Below, piece by piece: positions 42,580-53,800 of a DNA stretch of 64,000 bases. Location of the stretch: contig NC_080720.1 of assembly GCF_019097595.1 (NCBI RefSeq), positions 28,331,852 through 28,395,851 of the forward strand. Direction: 5' to 3'. The notes beneath the pieces were generated by a model. That model did no database searches and was not told where the DNA came from. It saw only the letters and a list, made by a program, of their open reading frames with translations. How positions within the stretch are numbered: position 1 is the first letter of the stretch; each line of letters starts with the position of its first letter. The position numbers and the translations under genes are program-made. The stretch comes from Hemibagrus wyckioides. Its lineage: Eukaryota > Chordata > Actinopteri > Siluriformes > Bagridae.

Positions 42580-42860
42580 ATTTTTTTTATAGCGCTTTTA
42601 ACAATGGATATTGTCTCAAAGCAGCTTTACAGAAACAGGGACCAGTGCAAAACTGGCAGTTTGAGGTAGGAAGGTAAGAAAAGATTCGGATGCAGTATGA
42701 CTGTCTGGATCGTGTGTGTTAACAGTGTACTCTCACACAGTGTACTCAAAATATGGACTCTGTACGTCTTCTGAACAGAAACTGCAGAGACTAAACATTA
42801 TGTCTCTGCATCACGTGTGAAGTGTGTGTGTGTGTGTGTGTGTTGCTACTACAGTAATAA
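42580..42860. repeat. Duplicated segment A1 downstream of the GIMAP-like gene
   Basis: Contains the common fish repeat TTGTCTCAAAGCAGCTTTAC followed by unique words (GACTGTCTGGATCGTGTGTG, ACTCTGTACGTCTTCTGAAC) and (TG)n. The same order recurs at 44400-44655. A shorter related stretch lies at 35480-35550. Confidence 0.9.
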
Positions 42861-43207
42861 ATCGATATTCTATTACACTTACACTTAGTCATACACTTGC
42901 GGATGTAATATCTAACATTTCATTAGAGACATTTTGGCCAATCTAGCGTGCAATTGGCAGTTATTTACACATCAGTTTGAAAGAATTTTTTTGTAAATAT
43001 TATCATTGTATATTAAGAACACAGACTTTTGATTAAAATGTCTTTTGTAATTTTAATTTTTTTTTTGTATATTTCATTTATGCATTTATTGTTGGAGCTG
43101 GTGATGCTTAAAATTTGTACTTTGATGTAACAGGTGATGTCGTTTTTTACATGAAAAACTAATAAATAGTTTATTACAGTTCATTGCTATGTACCTGTAC
43201 TTTGAAA

Positions 43208-43295
<88 letters not shown>
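43208..43295. repeat. (ATCT)n tetranucleotide repeat
   Basis: About 22 units heading duplicated segment copy 2. Confidence 0.95.
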
Positions 43296-43592
43296 ATTAT
43301 TCATTCACATTTTTTTTTTTAATTGATACCGCTGTTATAGGACATTTAATTATTTACTGCTTTCTCTGGGAGATGAATATCAGATTAAATTTATATAAAC
43401 CTTTGGCTTCAATTGTAGAAACAGTAATATATTAGACTGAGCATGTTAATAAAAACATTGCAGCTAGAGCTGCTGTTATAGGAAATGAATCAGATCAACT
43501 AATAGTACAGCAGTAGCTCCATTTAAAACAAAGAAATAAATGCAGAACCTTCTAAAAGGATGCGTGTCTAGTGTTTGATGGACAATATACAC
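43296..43592. repeat. Duplicated segment, copy 2 (pair with 35627-36060)
   Basis: Collinear with copy 1 but lacking its (GATA)n insertion. It ends at GATGGACAATATACA, where a Tc1-like fragment begins. Confidence 0.85.
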
Positions 43593-43873
43593 CCCTCAGT
43601 CATAACATTATGACCGCAGACAGGTGAAGTGAATAACACTGCTTATCTCCTGTTAGTGGGTGGGGTATATTATTCAGCAAGTGAACATTTTGTCTCAAAG
43701 TTGATGTGTTAGAAGCAAGTGGACAAGCGTAAGGATTTGAGCGAGTTTGACGAAGGGCCAAATTGTGATGGCTAGACGACTGGATCAGAGCGTCTCCAAA
43801 ACTGCAGCTCTTGTGGGGTGTTCCCGGTCTGCAGTGGTCAGTATCTATCAAAAGTGGTCCAAGGAAGGAACAG
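43593..43873 (+). mobile_element. Tc1-like 5' fragment, sense
   Basis: CAGTCATAACATTATGACC terminus, then transposase N-terminal code ([20 protein letters not shown]) ending at an abrupt junction. Same family as 35182-35413. Confidence 0.8.
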
Positions 43874-44399
43874 TGGTGTCCTATTTTTCCTAAGAATGCT
43901 TAAACTTGATTTATGTGATTTATGGGGCTTCAATTTCTAAACTACTAGATGCCCTGTGAATCATTCTGGCAAGAAAGTCACACAAAAATGCACCAGCGCC
44001 ATCTACAGGACAGATCTAGAAGCTTAACAAACTGAAAGTGCATTCTCTTTAAAGAATTAAATTCCCCAGCAGGTCAAGTCATTTACATGATACTGAAAAT
44101 AGAAATAGCAAAGTTGAGGATGAGGCAGTGAGGGAGGCTTTTTAGAGGACTGAATAAACATGTTAAATAGGAGCGTGGGCATTTGTGACTGTTGTATTTC
44201 TTTATCATTAATAAATTGCTGAAACTGTGCCATCACAGTGTAATAATCTTCAAAGAAAGTGAACAGATTATTACATTGTTTACCATATCAATGATTTATC
44301 ATATCAATATTCACACACATTTTTCATTTGTTTTTGTGGAACTTCCACCATACAAATCTGTCAATACTCTGTTACTACAGAAACAATAATCTATTACAA

Positions 44400-44655
44400 C
44401 AATGGACATTGTCTCAAAGCAGCTTTACAGAAACAGAGACCAGTGCAAAACTGGCAGTTTGAGGTAGGAAGGTAAGAAAAGGTGCAAATGCAGTATGACT
44501 GTCTGGATCGTGTGTGTTAACAGTGTACTCTCACACACTGTACTCAAAATAGGGACTCTGTACGTCTTCTGAACAGAAACTGCAGAGACTAAACATTATG
44601 TCTCTGCATCATGTGTGAAGTGTGTGTGTGTGTGTTTTGCTACTACAGTAGTAGA
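44400..44655. repeat. Duplicated segment A2
   Basis: Near-identical to 42603-42860 over about 250 bp, including AGTTTGAGGTAGGAAGGTAA and TAAACATTATGTCTCTGCAT. Confidence 0.9.
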
Positions 44656-45890
44656 ATCACAGTCTGAGCCGGTCAAACTAGTAGATCATCCTTGCCAGTT
44701 TATATGAGCTTCTGAATTAATACTACACTGTATACAAGATATTTTCAAGAAAATAACAGCAGGGCAATTTAAATATCTCCGACATTTATTGATCGGCTTG
44801 TTGAGTAATAAAGGAGCTAGAAAATAACAAAGCAGTTCGGATTCTGAAGATGCTCTACCAGTTTGATGAGACTGGTCTGTGATGGTGGAATAGTGGCTTA
44901 TTGGATTGGTTAACAACAATGTTAATATTCTTCATTTATTAATGTATGATCAACTCTACAAGTTATCAAGAAACGTAATTGTTTTTTTAAATAATAGTAC
45001 AACAAATGACCCTTGTGCTGTATTGGCAATAGAAATATGTTGAGCCAGGCAATGTGATTTTCCAAAGGACTGTTACAAGTAAGACTTGTAAGCTATTGTA
45101 GCATCACTCTTTAATGAATTACAGTCGTTACTCAACTTCAACTTCATTGAAACTTTTATTTGCCCCCAAATAATTTAAAATAACGTGCATTTTTATCATT
45201 AAAAAAAAAACACTTGTTGGCATGACATCTATAAACATGTTAACTGCCTGTGTCCTTTTTTCACAATATCTATCTCCTGCAGGTATTGCATCTGAGAAAA
45301 AACAAGGTAGTACATGGCATTTATTGTTTCCATTATTTATTTCTTAAATAACTCAAAGTAAATAAATAAACATTCATAATTATTTGTAAAATGATTTTTC
45401 AAAAGGCTCATGATGTCCCGTTGTGGTGTTTTGTGGTTAGTTGGTTTCCTGTTTTATTTTGAAAGTATTACTTATCTTGTGTATCTGTTTTTGATTGGCT
45501 TCATGGAACACATGGGACGTGTCACTTTGTCACTATTTGTGGCTAAAGAAAAGCTATAAGATGTGATGTTTTGAGTTGATGTGAGGATCATGGCTTTCTA
45601 CAGTTCTGTGCAGTGTTTATCAGTTGTTTGATGGCGCTGCGCAATATCAATCACTGCTTACACTTCATGCTCCATAAGTAACCTTTTTTGTTTACATGTT
45701 ATTGTTTTCTCCTGTGTCTCGTCTGCATCCTTGTGTCTTTCTCTATTGTTTGTCTGTGCGCAATTTTTTAAAATCTCTTCCTATTTGTAGTAATCACTTG
45801 CCTTGTGGGGAAAGAAAGAGGTTATGCAGAGTCTTGCAGGGCAGAGATACCGTAGTTTGAGTTTGTTGTTCGAACCTTTTTTAATGTTTT
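44656..45890. other. Intergenic interval, one mini-exon-like sequence
   Basis: No gene recognised. 45284-45307 (acceptor CTGCAG, 24 nt, donor gtagta) could be a symmetric phase-1 micro-exon encoding IASEKKQ, but nothing confirms it. Confidence 0.35.
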
Positions 45891-45899
45891 AAATTTACA

Positions 45900-46845
45900 G
45901 CTGTGACAACCAGTGTTTGGCTTTTTGCAGATAAGTCAAGATCACTGAAACGAAGAGCTGATATGACCAGTGACAACAGAGAAATTGGACTCAAAGCCGG
46001 ACTTAAAGACTCAAAATCTTTTTCCATGTCCACACAGCAAACCTGTCCTAAGTGCACCCCAAAACTTACGAAGACATATCAGGGATGCACACAACTATGA
46101 CACTACAGCTATGAAATTTATTGATGCAAGGAACAGAATTTGTCACTTCAAAATATGACCATAGTCTCATAGTCTCTTTTCCCAATTCATGTAATCAAGT
46201 CAACTAATCCAGCAAACACTGACTGTGAGGTAGAGAATTGTCGCCGATTTATGCAGATTGCTTGGTCTTCTGGAAATCCTCGAATTGAATGTGTACACCT
46301 TGAAAGAACCTAGAATGCCAAGTCATATGTAAAGCCTGCAGAACTACAGTGTACCTCACTGAAGGACACGCTGAGCAAAGGACTAATGTCCTCAAAGTGG
46401 ACTGTCAAATGTGAACAACTTAACGCTGCAAAATAACCATGGAATTGATTGTCATTCCAGTATTTTTTGGAGACGAAGGATACTCTGAATGGTGGTATTT
46501 TTTCTTTCAGTGTTCACCAATAAAACAGACAGCTGGTGTCAGTTTGGGAGAACAAGAGTGACATTTGATGCAGTGGTAGGACAGTGGACCTGTCAGTGTC
46601 AAGGAGCTGGAAGATCACACCGTTGTGTACATTGCACAATGGGAATGTTTTGGATTTTTCAGTCCTCAGGCACCTTAGAGTCCACCTCAAATATTCAAGT
46701 AGAGGACACTGACGATTTGGAGACTCACATGGTTAAAAGCAGCATCGTGTTCAAGCCACACAATATGGACATAAAAAAAAAAAAAAAAAATCTCTGTGTT
46801 ATGACAGAATACCTTTCAAAATAAAAACGCATCATTCCAGACCTG
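45900..46845 (+). pseudogene. Decayed gene with SWIM-like zinc motif (possibly HMGXB3-like or transposase-derived)
   Basis: Pieces in shifting frames read as one protein: SAPQNLRRHIRDAH (zinc-finger-like, near 46050), STNPANTDCEVENCRRFMQI (near 46200), then KTDSWCQFGRTRVTFDAVVG and WTCQCQGAGRSHRCVHC (46515-46640). The last has the CxC...CxH spacing of a SWIM zinc finger. Frame changes and stops near 46200 and 46310 show decay. Resemblance to fish HMGXB3-like proteins is from memory and weak. The A-run at 46773-46789 may mark a retrocopy end or chance. Confidence 0.45.
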
Positions 46846-47423
46846 CAGGAATTACAGTTAAAGCTGAGGACTCGGGAGGAAGAACCACCACAATGTTTTG
46901 CTCCCTCACCCATTTGATAATGTAAGTCAAATAATCCACAAGACAAACCCAACAAGTCAGCTCAAAACACTTCATCATAGCTCCAAAGAATAAATCCCAT
47001 AAATCAACAACATTAATCCAAAAGCATACAGGTTCACAGGAGTCCATGAAAAAACAAAACAAAAAGTCAATACTTCCAAAAAGTAACTCCAATTGGTCCA
47101 AAGTAAATCCTTAAGGCATTCAAAAAAGCAATTGTCAAGAAATTGTCAAAACAAGGAACTATTCCAGATACAGAAAGTTATTTAAGGAGAAGTCCATAAA
47201 ACAGAGCATGAAGCTGACCTAGACTTGGTCAAGGCACAGGACACACTGAACAAAGTACTTGGGAAAAGGGTGACTTACATACACAAACCTAAACAAAGTT
47301 CTGTTGGAATTAGTAACAGAATTGATTGTAGGTAGTGCTGACTCTCTGCTTCTGTGTAAGGGTGTGTGTTTGTCATGCCTTTGTAACTGTTACATTTCCT
47401 TTGCAGTTTGAACTTTTAAAGGC

Positions 47424-48380
47424 TCTGATCCAGATATGATTTCTGACAAAGACCTGAAGGTAGGCATTGTAAAGGCATGGTCAGATCTGGACAAGTCACT
47501 AAAGGTGGAAGGACTGATATCAGGTTTGGATATAGTGACATTGGTCAATAATATCACACACATTTAAACATAGGGTATCAGCTAATTTTTTTTGTGCATT
47601 TTCAACTAATCGGAACAACTGTGACAAACCCATACTGTACACCTGTTCATCACTCCACGTTGGCACCATGGATGGGACAGAACACCTGAGTTGGACACAT
47701 ACTCCCAAAAAGGAGGTCAAAAAGGCTATGTACAAAAGAAACCCAGATGACGTCAAGCATCACCCGACACAGATAAATGAAGACTTAATACACAAAATCA
47801 CTGAATCAACGAAGGTATACATTGAGCTAATCTTACTCAGTATACTGTGACTGCATATACATACCCCTCCATGTCTAAATATATAAATATTCTTGTCATT
47901 TTTTCATTATATTTTTGCCATGTGTAATAAACATATGTAGTGTTTGTTTTAAATGTCTCTTCTCAATTTACATCCTCAGGATCTCCAGGATGCTTGCTAT
48001 GCTACTTTTTTTCTATTATCCTACTATTTTTTTTTAAAAAACCTTGTAATAACTTGAATGTGTGTTTTTTTCCCCTGTTGTTTAGGTGGAGTCCTTCATT
48101 TCTCTTGTGTACATGGTGTTGTGTACTATCTAAACTTTCTCTTCTGGATGGAGTCAGCACGAGACCATACAGATGGGCTGCTAAGTTTTAAGCACTTTCC
48201 AACCTCTTACATTTCTGATGTAGCAGGACAGGTTGCATGCCACACCAACAATTGCACTAAGTAGCCAAAAACACGATGGAAGACTCCCCAACCTCGGAAA
48301 ATACAAAGCTGGCAGGCAACATGCAATTACAGGTTGATTTGAACTGGGTGAAGAACCTGAAGTCCCTGCCTATGTCCTCT
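47424..48380 (+). pseudogene. Downstream remnants of the same decayed gene
   Basis: Words GSDPDMISDKDLKVGIVKAW (47424-47485) and GGVLHFSCVHGVVYYLNF followed by SARDHTDGLLSFKHFPTSYI (48083-48210) look like coding blocks in separate frames, the second preceded by a plausible acceptor (TTTTTCCCCTGTTGTTTAG). Their order matches, as I recall it, fish proteins having the SWIM-like block upstream. No continuous CDS can be built. Confidence 0.35.
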
Positions 48381-49539
48381 ATGACCTTTTTACACCAAGA
48401 TTGACATAAATATAATGATACATTTTTATATTACAGTATGGTTCTCTGGCCCATTTTGATTTAATTTTGTGGCACCGAGAATGGTCAGACCGTGGAGGCA
48501 GTCAGTGACCAGGTTGTGCAACGGATCCCTGTAGGTCCTTTATTAATTTTCTTTAAAAATGTTGAACAAAACACATCTGCTCCTAATCAGGGCTCCTACC
48601 TGATTTTATTGTGGTTTTGTAGGTCTCAGACAAAATATTCCTCCCTAAAATTGTGGGTGGTCACTCTCCCGAGAGGCGGAACCATTTCTTTCTTCGGCTA
48701 AGCACCATTATTTAGAGTTTCATTTTATATTGTTTGGCTTGAATAGAATTGCACGGATGTCTGTATGACATTTTTGACAGAAGTGGTTTTGCTCTTTGCC
48801 TATGTTAAATAATGCAGATACAGCAAAAGCCATAACCTTGACTTACATGTAAACTTTGTCACTTGAGCTAAAACTTTTGGAATGGAAGGATGACAGATAT
48901 ATTTCTTGGCAGGTTTTTGACTTCATTGCAAGATTACACTTTAACAGATTACAATCTATGATTCACTTGGAATTCATACAACAGTTAATAATAGTGACAA
49001 CAGGAAATGGAACAGACCTGAATATAATGCCTCAGATTAAAGCGGATATATTATAATGCAGTGTTATATACAACACAGTGAACCGGGGAAGACTTCAGGG
49101 TGGATCAAAGCCAACATAACAAACAGAAACAGGATAGGAACTACACAAAAGACAAGAAACGAACAAAAAGACAATTTCATTCCCTAACCTCCCTTACCAA
49201 GAAAATCAGAGACAAAAACCCACACTCCCCAATGAAAAAATGGCAGTCACACCCCCTACAACCGGATATATACACAGTGTAAACCGAAAATCAACACAGG
49301 GCACAGATCAGACTCAAAGTCAAGGCAAGCGAGGATCGAAACCGGATTAACAGAAGCAAAAACACGACGCGGAACCACACACACACACCAAATGCAAAGT
49401 GAGCGATCAAGCTCCTATTTCAGTTTTCCTGCATTGCCCTGTTAGCAGAACAAACTGTTTCTATGGTAATGCAGATATTTCATCAATCCCATTTATGTGA
49501 CTGTCACAATGTCAATTTTTGCTTTTACTTTACAGAATC

Positions 49540-49725
49540 CACACACTACCACACACCGGTGGCAGAGGAAAGAGCTGTGGTGTTGAACAGGAGACTGCCA
49601 TTGGAGATATGGTCCTGGCAATCAATACCATCACACTGCATGAAATCCAGGCAGCAGTGATTGCAGATCAGGGAGCACTTAGAAAATATAAATGTCTTAT
49701 GAGTATTTCAACTCCATTTTGTACG
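49540..49725 (+). mobile_element. IS630/Tc1-mariner-like transposase helix-turn-helix remnant
   Basis: The frame GVEQETAIGDMVLAINTITL followed by HEIQAAVIADQ resembles the HTH segment of a fish IS630-type transposase (pattern AIVxMVxAxNAITLREIQ). No catalytic domain follows. Confidence 0.5.
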
Positions 49726-49904
49726 TTTTTTATTTATTTATTTTTGATATTTCCACCCATAAGTTTCTGAGATTGAACCGTGTAATTTCATATTGATAGC
49801 TGTGTTTTGTATTTTGTTGTCCAATGTGGAATGACTGAATAAATATCAATGACCTATGACTAGTTCTAGTGTCTGGTGGAAATGTTTGCTTTTGTTGCAT
49901 GTGT

Positions 49905-51095
49905 TTAAAGTGCTGGAGCATTTTGCGAACAAAATTTGTCACTTTGGCCACTGAAGAAGAGCAGTTCATAGAACACATGCGAAAAGTTGTAATGGTGGAG
50001 CTTCAGAAAAATAAAAATAAAAAATGACAGTACATATACATTACTTTACATGTGGCAGTTTTATGATATCAAAATCTCTGATATTTAAACAAATCATTTT
50101 CTACAGGCATTTGCAAGCTTACACTGGCCCTGGAGAGCTCTGCTGCAATCGATTCCTGGTTAGATGATGTCCTCAGGAACTGAATGAGCGCCTCATAGAC
50201 CAGCTGGACATGAGCTGCGTCCTGTTAAATTAAAACAAAAAGGAATATGGATCTATAACTCACTTTGTCTACAGTGTTCAACATGGCTACTTATTTTAAC
50301 CCCTAACCAGAAGCAGTATATAAGCCTAAGCATGTCCTGTTTTCCATTAAAGATACAAAGATGATATAACACATAGCCTGAATTTTCAACTACTGCATAC
50401 ATGTTCATTATGTACATTTTATTTTAATATTTTTCTTAAAAATTTCCTTCATTCATAACAGACTGTGATTGTTATAAAACAGAAAATTAGCTATCGATAT
50501 GAGAAAAGGTTCACCTGGTTGTTAGCTGCTGCCAGTCGCATCACAATCTTGTTTTGATTAAGGATGCAGGCTAACATAGTCTGAACATAAGACAGCACAC
50601 AATATAAGTTAAAGCAGAGTGGACTTTACCTGTGCAATAACAGCAGCTACACAAAGGTTTTACTCACAGAAAATGCCTGGCGGAGAGCAGGCAGCTTCAA
50701 GCCAATGTCAGTCACCTCTCTGTCTGAAAGTTGGCAGCTAAGGAACAATTTACAGATAAATAACACCATTACACCATTAAACTGGGAAGAGGATTGTACC
50801 TAATAAAGGGCACCTCCATCTCCTCAGGGGTAAATCTCTCCTCACACTCCTGCAAGGCAAATTAGCAATGAAGCATTAAAACTCACACAGTACATTTTAC
50901 AGACTCCTATCCAGGGGAATAGCGTGTATGTGTAGATACACATAAGTTTGGAAACACAGAATTAACTCAGAGTTGCCCCGTGAACTATGAGGATAGTAAA
51001 CATCTTCCTTTAGCCAAGTGTCGGTGTCCACCTGCCCATCTTCAAACACATGCAGGTATGTGCAGGTCACCTTCTTAAAGGTGTGCTGATAATTA

Positions 51096-51146
<51 letters not shown>

Positions 51147-52580
51147 AGATGATTAAAATATATATTATTAAATATTCTTAAAATACATATTTAAAAATAT
51201 ATATAGATACTGAATAAATAATAACTAGTGTAATAAACTTACCACATAATCCTCCAGTGCCACAACGACAGATGTGTTCTACAGAAGGACCATCGAGAGC
51301 ATCCTGAGCAGCTGCATCACTGCCTGGTTTGGGAACTGCACCGTCTCGGATCGCAAGACCCTTCAGCGGATAGTGAGGACAGCTGAAAAGATCATCGGAG
51401 TCTCTCTTCCCTCTATCACAGACATTTACACCGCACGCTGCATCCGCAAAGCCAACAGCATTGTGGCTGACCCCACACACCCCTCACACACACTCTTCAC
51501 CCTCCTGCCATATGGAAAGAGGTACCGGAGCATTCGGGCCCTCACAACCAGACTGTGTAACAGTTTCTTTCCTCAAGCCATCAGGCTGCTCAACACCCAG
51601 GACTGAACTGTACAAAACTCTCTCTCACACACACACACACACACACCCTCTCTCTCTCTCTCTCTCTCTCTCACCTGTGTGGACACACACACACATAATT
51701 TATATTGCTCAATACTTAATGCACTACCTCAACCCTTGTGTTTATTTCATCTGCTGCTATATTTATATTTATGTTTATTTCTATTTGCACTACCTCAACC
51801 GCTGCTACTGTATTTTTGCACAATACATGTTGTCAGGCCACTATATATATATATGTTACAATCATATATGTTATTAGTTAGATGGTTTTTTCTACAGTTT
51901 CTCAAAGTTGTACATCATTTCATTTTATTTCATTTCATTTACATTTCATTGCACGTTCTTTTTCTTTTTTTGGTGCTAAGTGTCCAGTGTTTTTGTGTGG
52001 TCTTTTGTACTTATTGTTTTTGCAGTGTCTTGTCTTTGCTCTGTTTTATGTGGCTTGGACAAACTTCTGTCCTAGCTCTGTTTTTTTTTTTTTTGAGTTT
52101 AAACTATATGTTGTATGTTTATGTAGGGAGAAACGTCCTGGAGAAACGTTGTTTCATTTCACTATGTACTGCGTCAGCTATATGTGGTCGAAATGACAAT
52201 AAAGCTTCTTGAATCTTGAATCTTGAATCTTGATTCCACGCGGTTACAGCAAATGTATTCCGTAACCCTCCCAGATACGCTCTTAAAAGAACAATTGAAA
52301 ATGAACACAATTAGTTACTGTAATTAACAAAAGATTTGTGATGCCATAACGAATAATCCCTTACCTTAATGCCAGTAAAACAATCCTCAATACTGGTATC
52401 ATGAGGGAATCCCTGCAAATGCACAGCAAAATCAGCTGAAACTCAAGAATCATTAATGTCAATTCCCTTCATCAGAGTAATTAAGCCTGTAATTACCATG
52501 TGGTTCAAGTAGCAGGTCTTGGTGGTACTAAACCAGCAGACCACACTCTCCGGACCCCTTATCATCCTGAGGTAGTAGGT
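49905..52580 (-). CDS. Unrecognised eight-exon gene (5' end unresolved)
   Basis: Found by splice sites and phase, not by long ORFs. Exons on the minus strand in reading order: 52580-52497, 52412-52365, 51073-51002, 50849-50800, 50737-50668, 50580-50515, 50221-50123, 50000-49905. They total 585 nt, 194 codons plus stop, every junction in phase. Landmarks are RMIRGPESVVCWFSTTKTCY, GFPHDTSIEDCFTGIK, TCTYLHVFEDGQVDTDTW, ERFTPEEMEVPFI, DREVTDIGLKLPALRQAFS, NKIVMRLAAANNQ and HVQLVYEALIQFL. No domain is recognised; the second half looks helical. The donor of exon 3 (GAT|gtttac) is weak. A candidate start exon at 52818-52796 (MTLQLSF, donor gtaaac) would put a TAG early in exon 1, so a broken 5' end is possible. 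A LINE fragment occupies the intron between exons 2 and 3. Confidence 0.5.
51097..51145. repeat. (AAAT)n tetranucleotide repeat
   Basis: About 12 units in the intron of the minus-strand gene. Confidence 0.95.
51272..52236 (+). mobile_element. L2/Rex1-type LINE 3' fragment
   Basis: Open C-terminal RT code ([20 protein letters not shown] to [13 protein letters not shown], stop near 51604) is followed by a 3' UTR with (CA)n/(CT)n and a tail of tandem TTGAATC. Closely similar to 37766-38660 on the other strand. It is 5'-truncated and lies antisense in an intron of the minus-strand gene. Confidence 0.88.
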
Positions 52581-53125
52581 CTACTGACTAGAAATACAAA
52601 AACAAAACTAAACATTAGAACTTGTAACTAAGTAGAGCATAAAGTAGAGCATAAAGATCATAAGTGCTTCTTATAGCAGTTTCATACTAACACATCTAAC
52701 GTTCTGTCACAAAAAAAAGCCCCACAACCTTGTAAACTGCAGCGATTGGCTTTAGTAAATAAATGAATGGTTTGTTTACCAGAACGAAAGCTGAAGGGTC
52801 ATCGTGAGATGAGGTGAACACACAAGCACACAAAATATAATGTTAATCACTGCAGTTAACAACATTTTGTAATGCCACAATGACTGGTGTCCTTAAAATG
52901 AGAGAATTCCTGCAAATAACATTTAGATAAAGCTCAACATCTACAGCTGTATCTCACCAGCACTGGGAGGATCTGGGAGGTCCACAAGTGTTTCTTATTC
53001 TAGCAGTTTCATACAAACACATCTAACATTCTGTCACATGGACAATCCAGCGATCATCTTTCTTTAATAAGTTGTGCGTTTGGTTAGCAGAATGTCAGCT
53101 GAAGTGTCATGGTGAAATTCGGCGT
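52300..53125. repeat. Local tandem duplication at the 5' part of the minus-strand gene
   Basis: AGCAGTTTCATACTAACACA, TAACGTTCTGTCACA and the antisense of an MTLQL-coding stretch near 52640-52830 recur in diverged form at 52985-53120. 52320-52440 recurs at 52845-52960 (words such as AATTCCTGCAAATAAC). Exon-like sequence was copied with its flanks. Confidence 0.6.
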
Positions 53126-53127
53126 GC

Positions 53128-53398
53128 TGCCTGACCCGTCAAGGGATAGACTCCACTAAATCCCTGAAGGTGTGCTGTTGTATCTGGATCCAAGATGTTA
53201 GCAGCAGATCCTTTAAGTCCTGTAAGTTGTGAGGTGTGACCTCCATGGATCGGACATGTTTGTCCGGAACATCCCACAGATGCTGGATTAGATTGAGATC
53301 TGGGGAATTTAGAGGCCAAGTCAACACCTCAAACTCACTGTGCTCATCAAACCATTCCTGAAACATTTTTGCTTTGTAGCACGGCGCATTATCCTGGC
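53128..53398 (-). mobile_element. Tc1-like transposase C-terminal fragment
   Basis: The minus-strand frame MFQEWFDEHSEFEVLTWPLN, then SPDLNLIQHLWDVPDKHVRS, is the last DDE-containing part of a Tc1-like transposase (glutamate position replaced by Gln in IQHLW). It breaks off at both ends. Confidence 0.8.
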
Positions 53399-53477
53399 CA
53401 GACTAATACTAGACATGCTAAGGCTAACATTTTGAGTTAACTCACTCCGAATGGTCTGATTTCAGAACAGGTGTTCA

Positions 53478-53800
53478 GTTCAATTCAATTCAATTCAATT
53501 TATTTTGTATAGTGCCTTTTACAATGAACATTGTCTCAAAGCAGCTTTACGAAAGAAGAGAAATGGAGAAAGGGGAGGTGAAAAAAATGAAAATAATAAT
53601 TAACTAAATAACTAGAAATAAAAATAAATTAATGATTAAATTATTAAACTATTTTATGCCTAATGAGCAAGCCTGTGGCGACGGTGGCAAGGAAAAACTC
53701 CCTGGGATGATATGAGGAAGAAACCTTGAGCGGAACCAGGCTCAGAAGGGAACCCATCCTCATTTGGGTGACAGTAAACAGTAAATAATGTAACTGTAAC
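53478..53800 (+). repeat. Common fish interspersed repeat with (CAATT)n head
   Basis: CAATTCAATTCAATTTATTT, AACATTGTCTCAAAGCAGCT, GGAAAAACTCCCTGGGATGA and GAAACCTTGAGCGGAACCAG form a very common fish repeat. Partial copies lie in 42580-42680 and 44400-44480. Confidence 0.7.

Noticed and set aside
45284..45307. Micro-exon of a GIMAP-type gene
   Set aside because: Splice-like ends only; no neighbouring exon chain supports it.
51679..52212. 177-codon ORF after the LINE fragment
   Set aside because: It lies in the LINE 3' UTR, is rich in Phe/Leu/Tyr from simple sequence, and has no domain.
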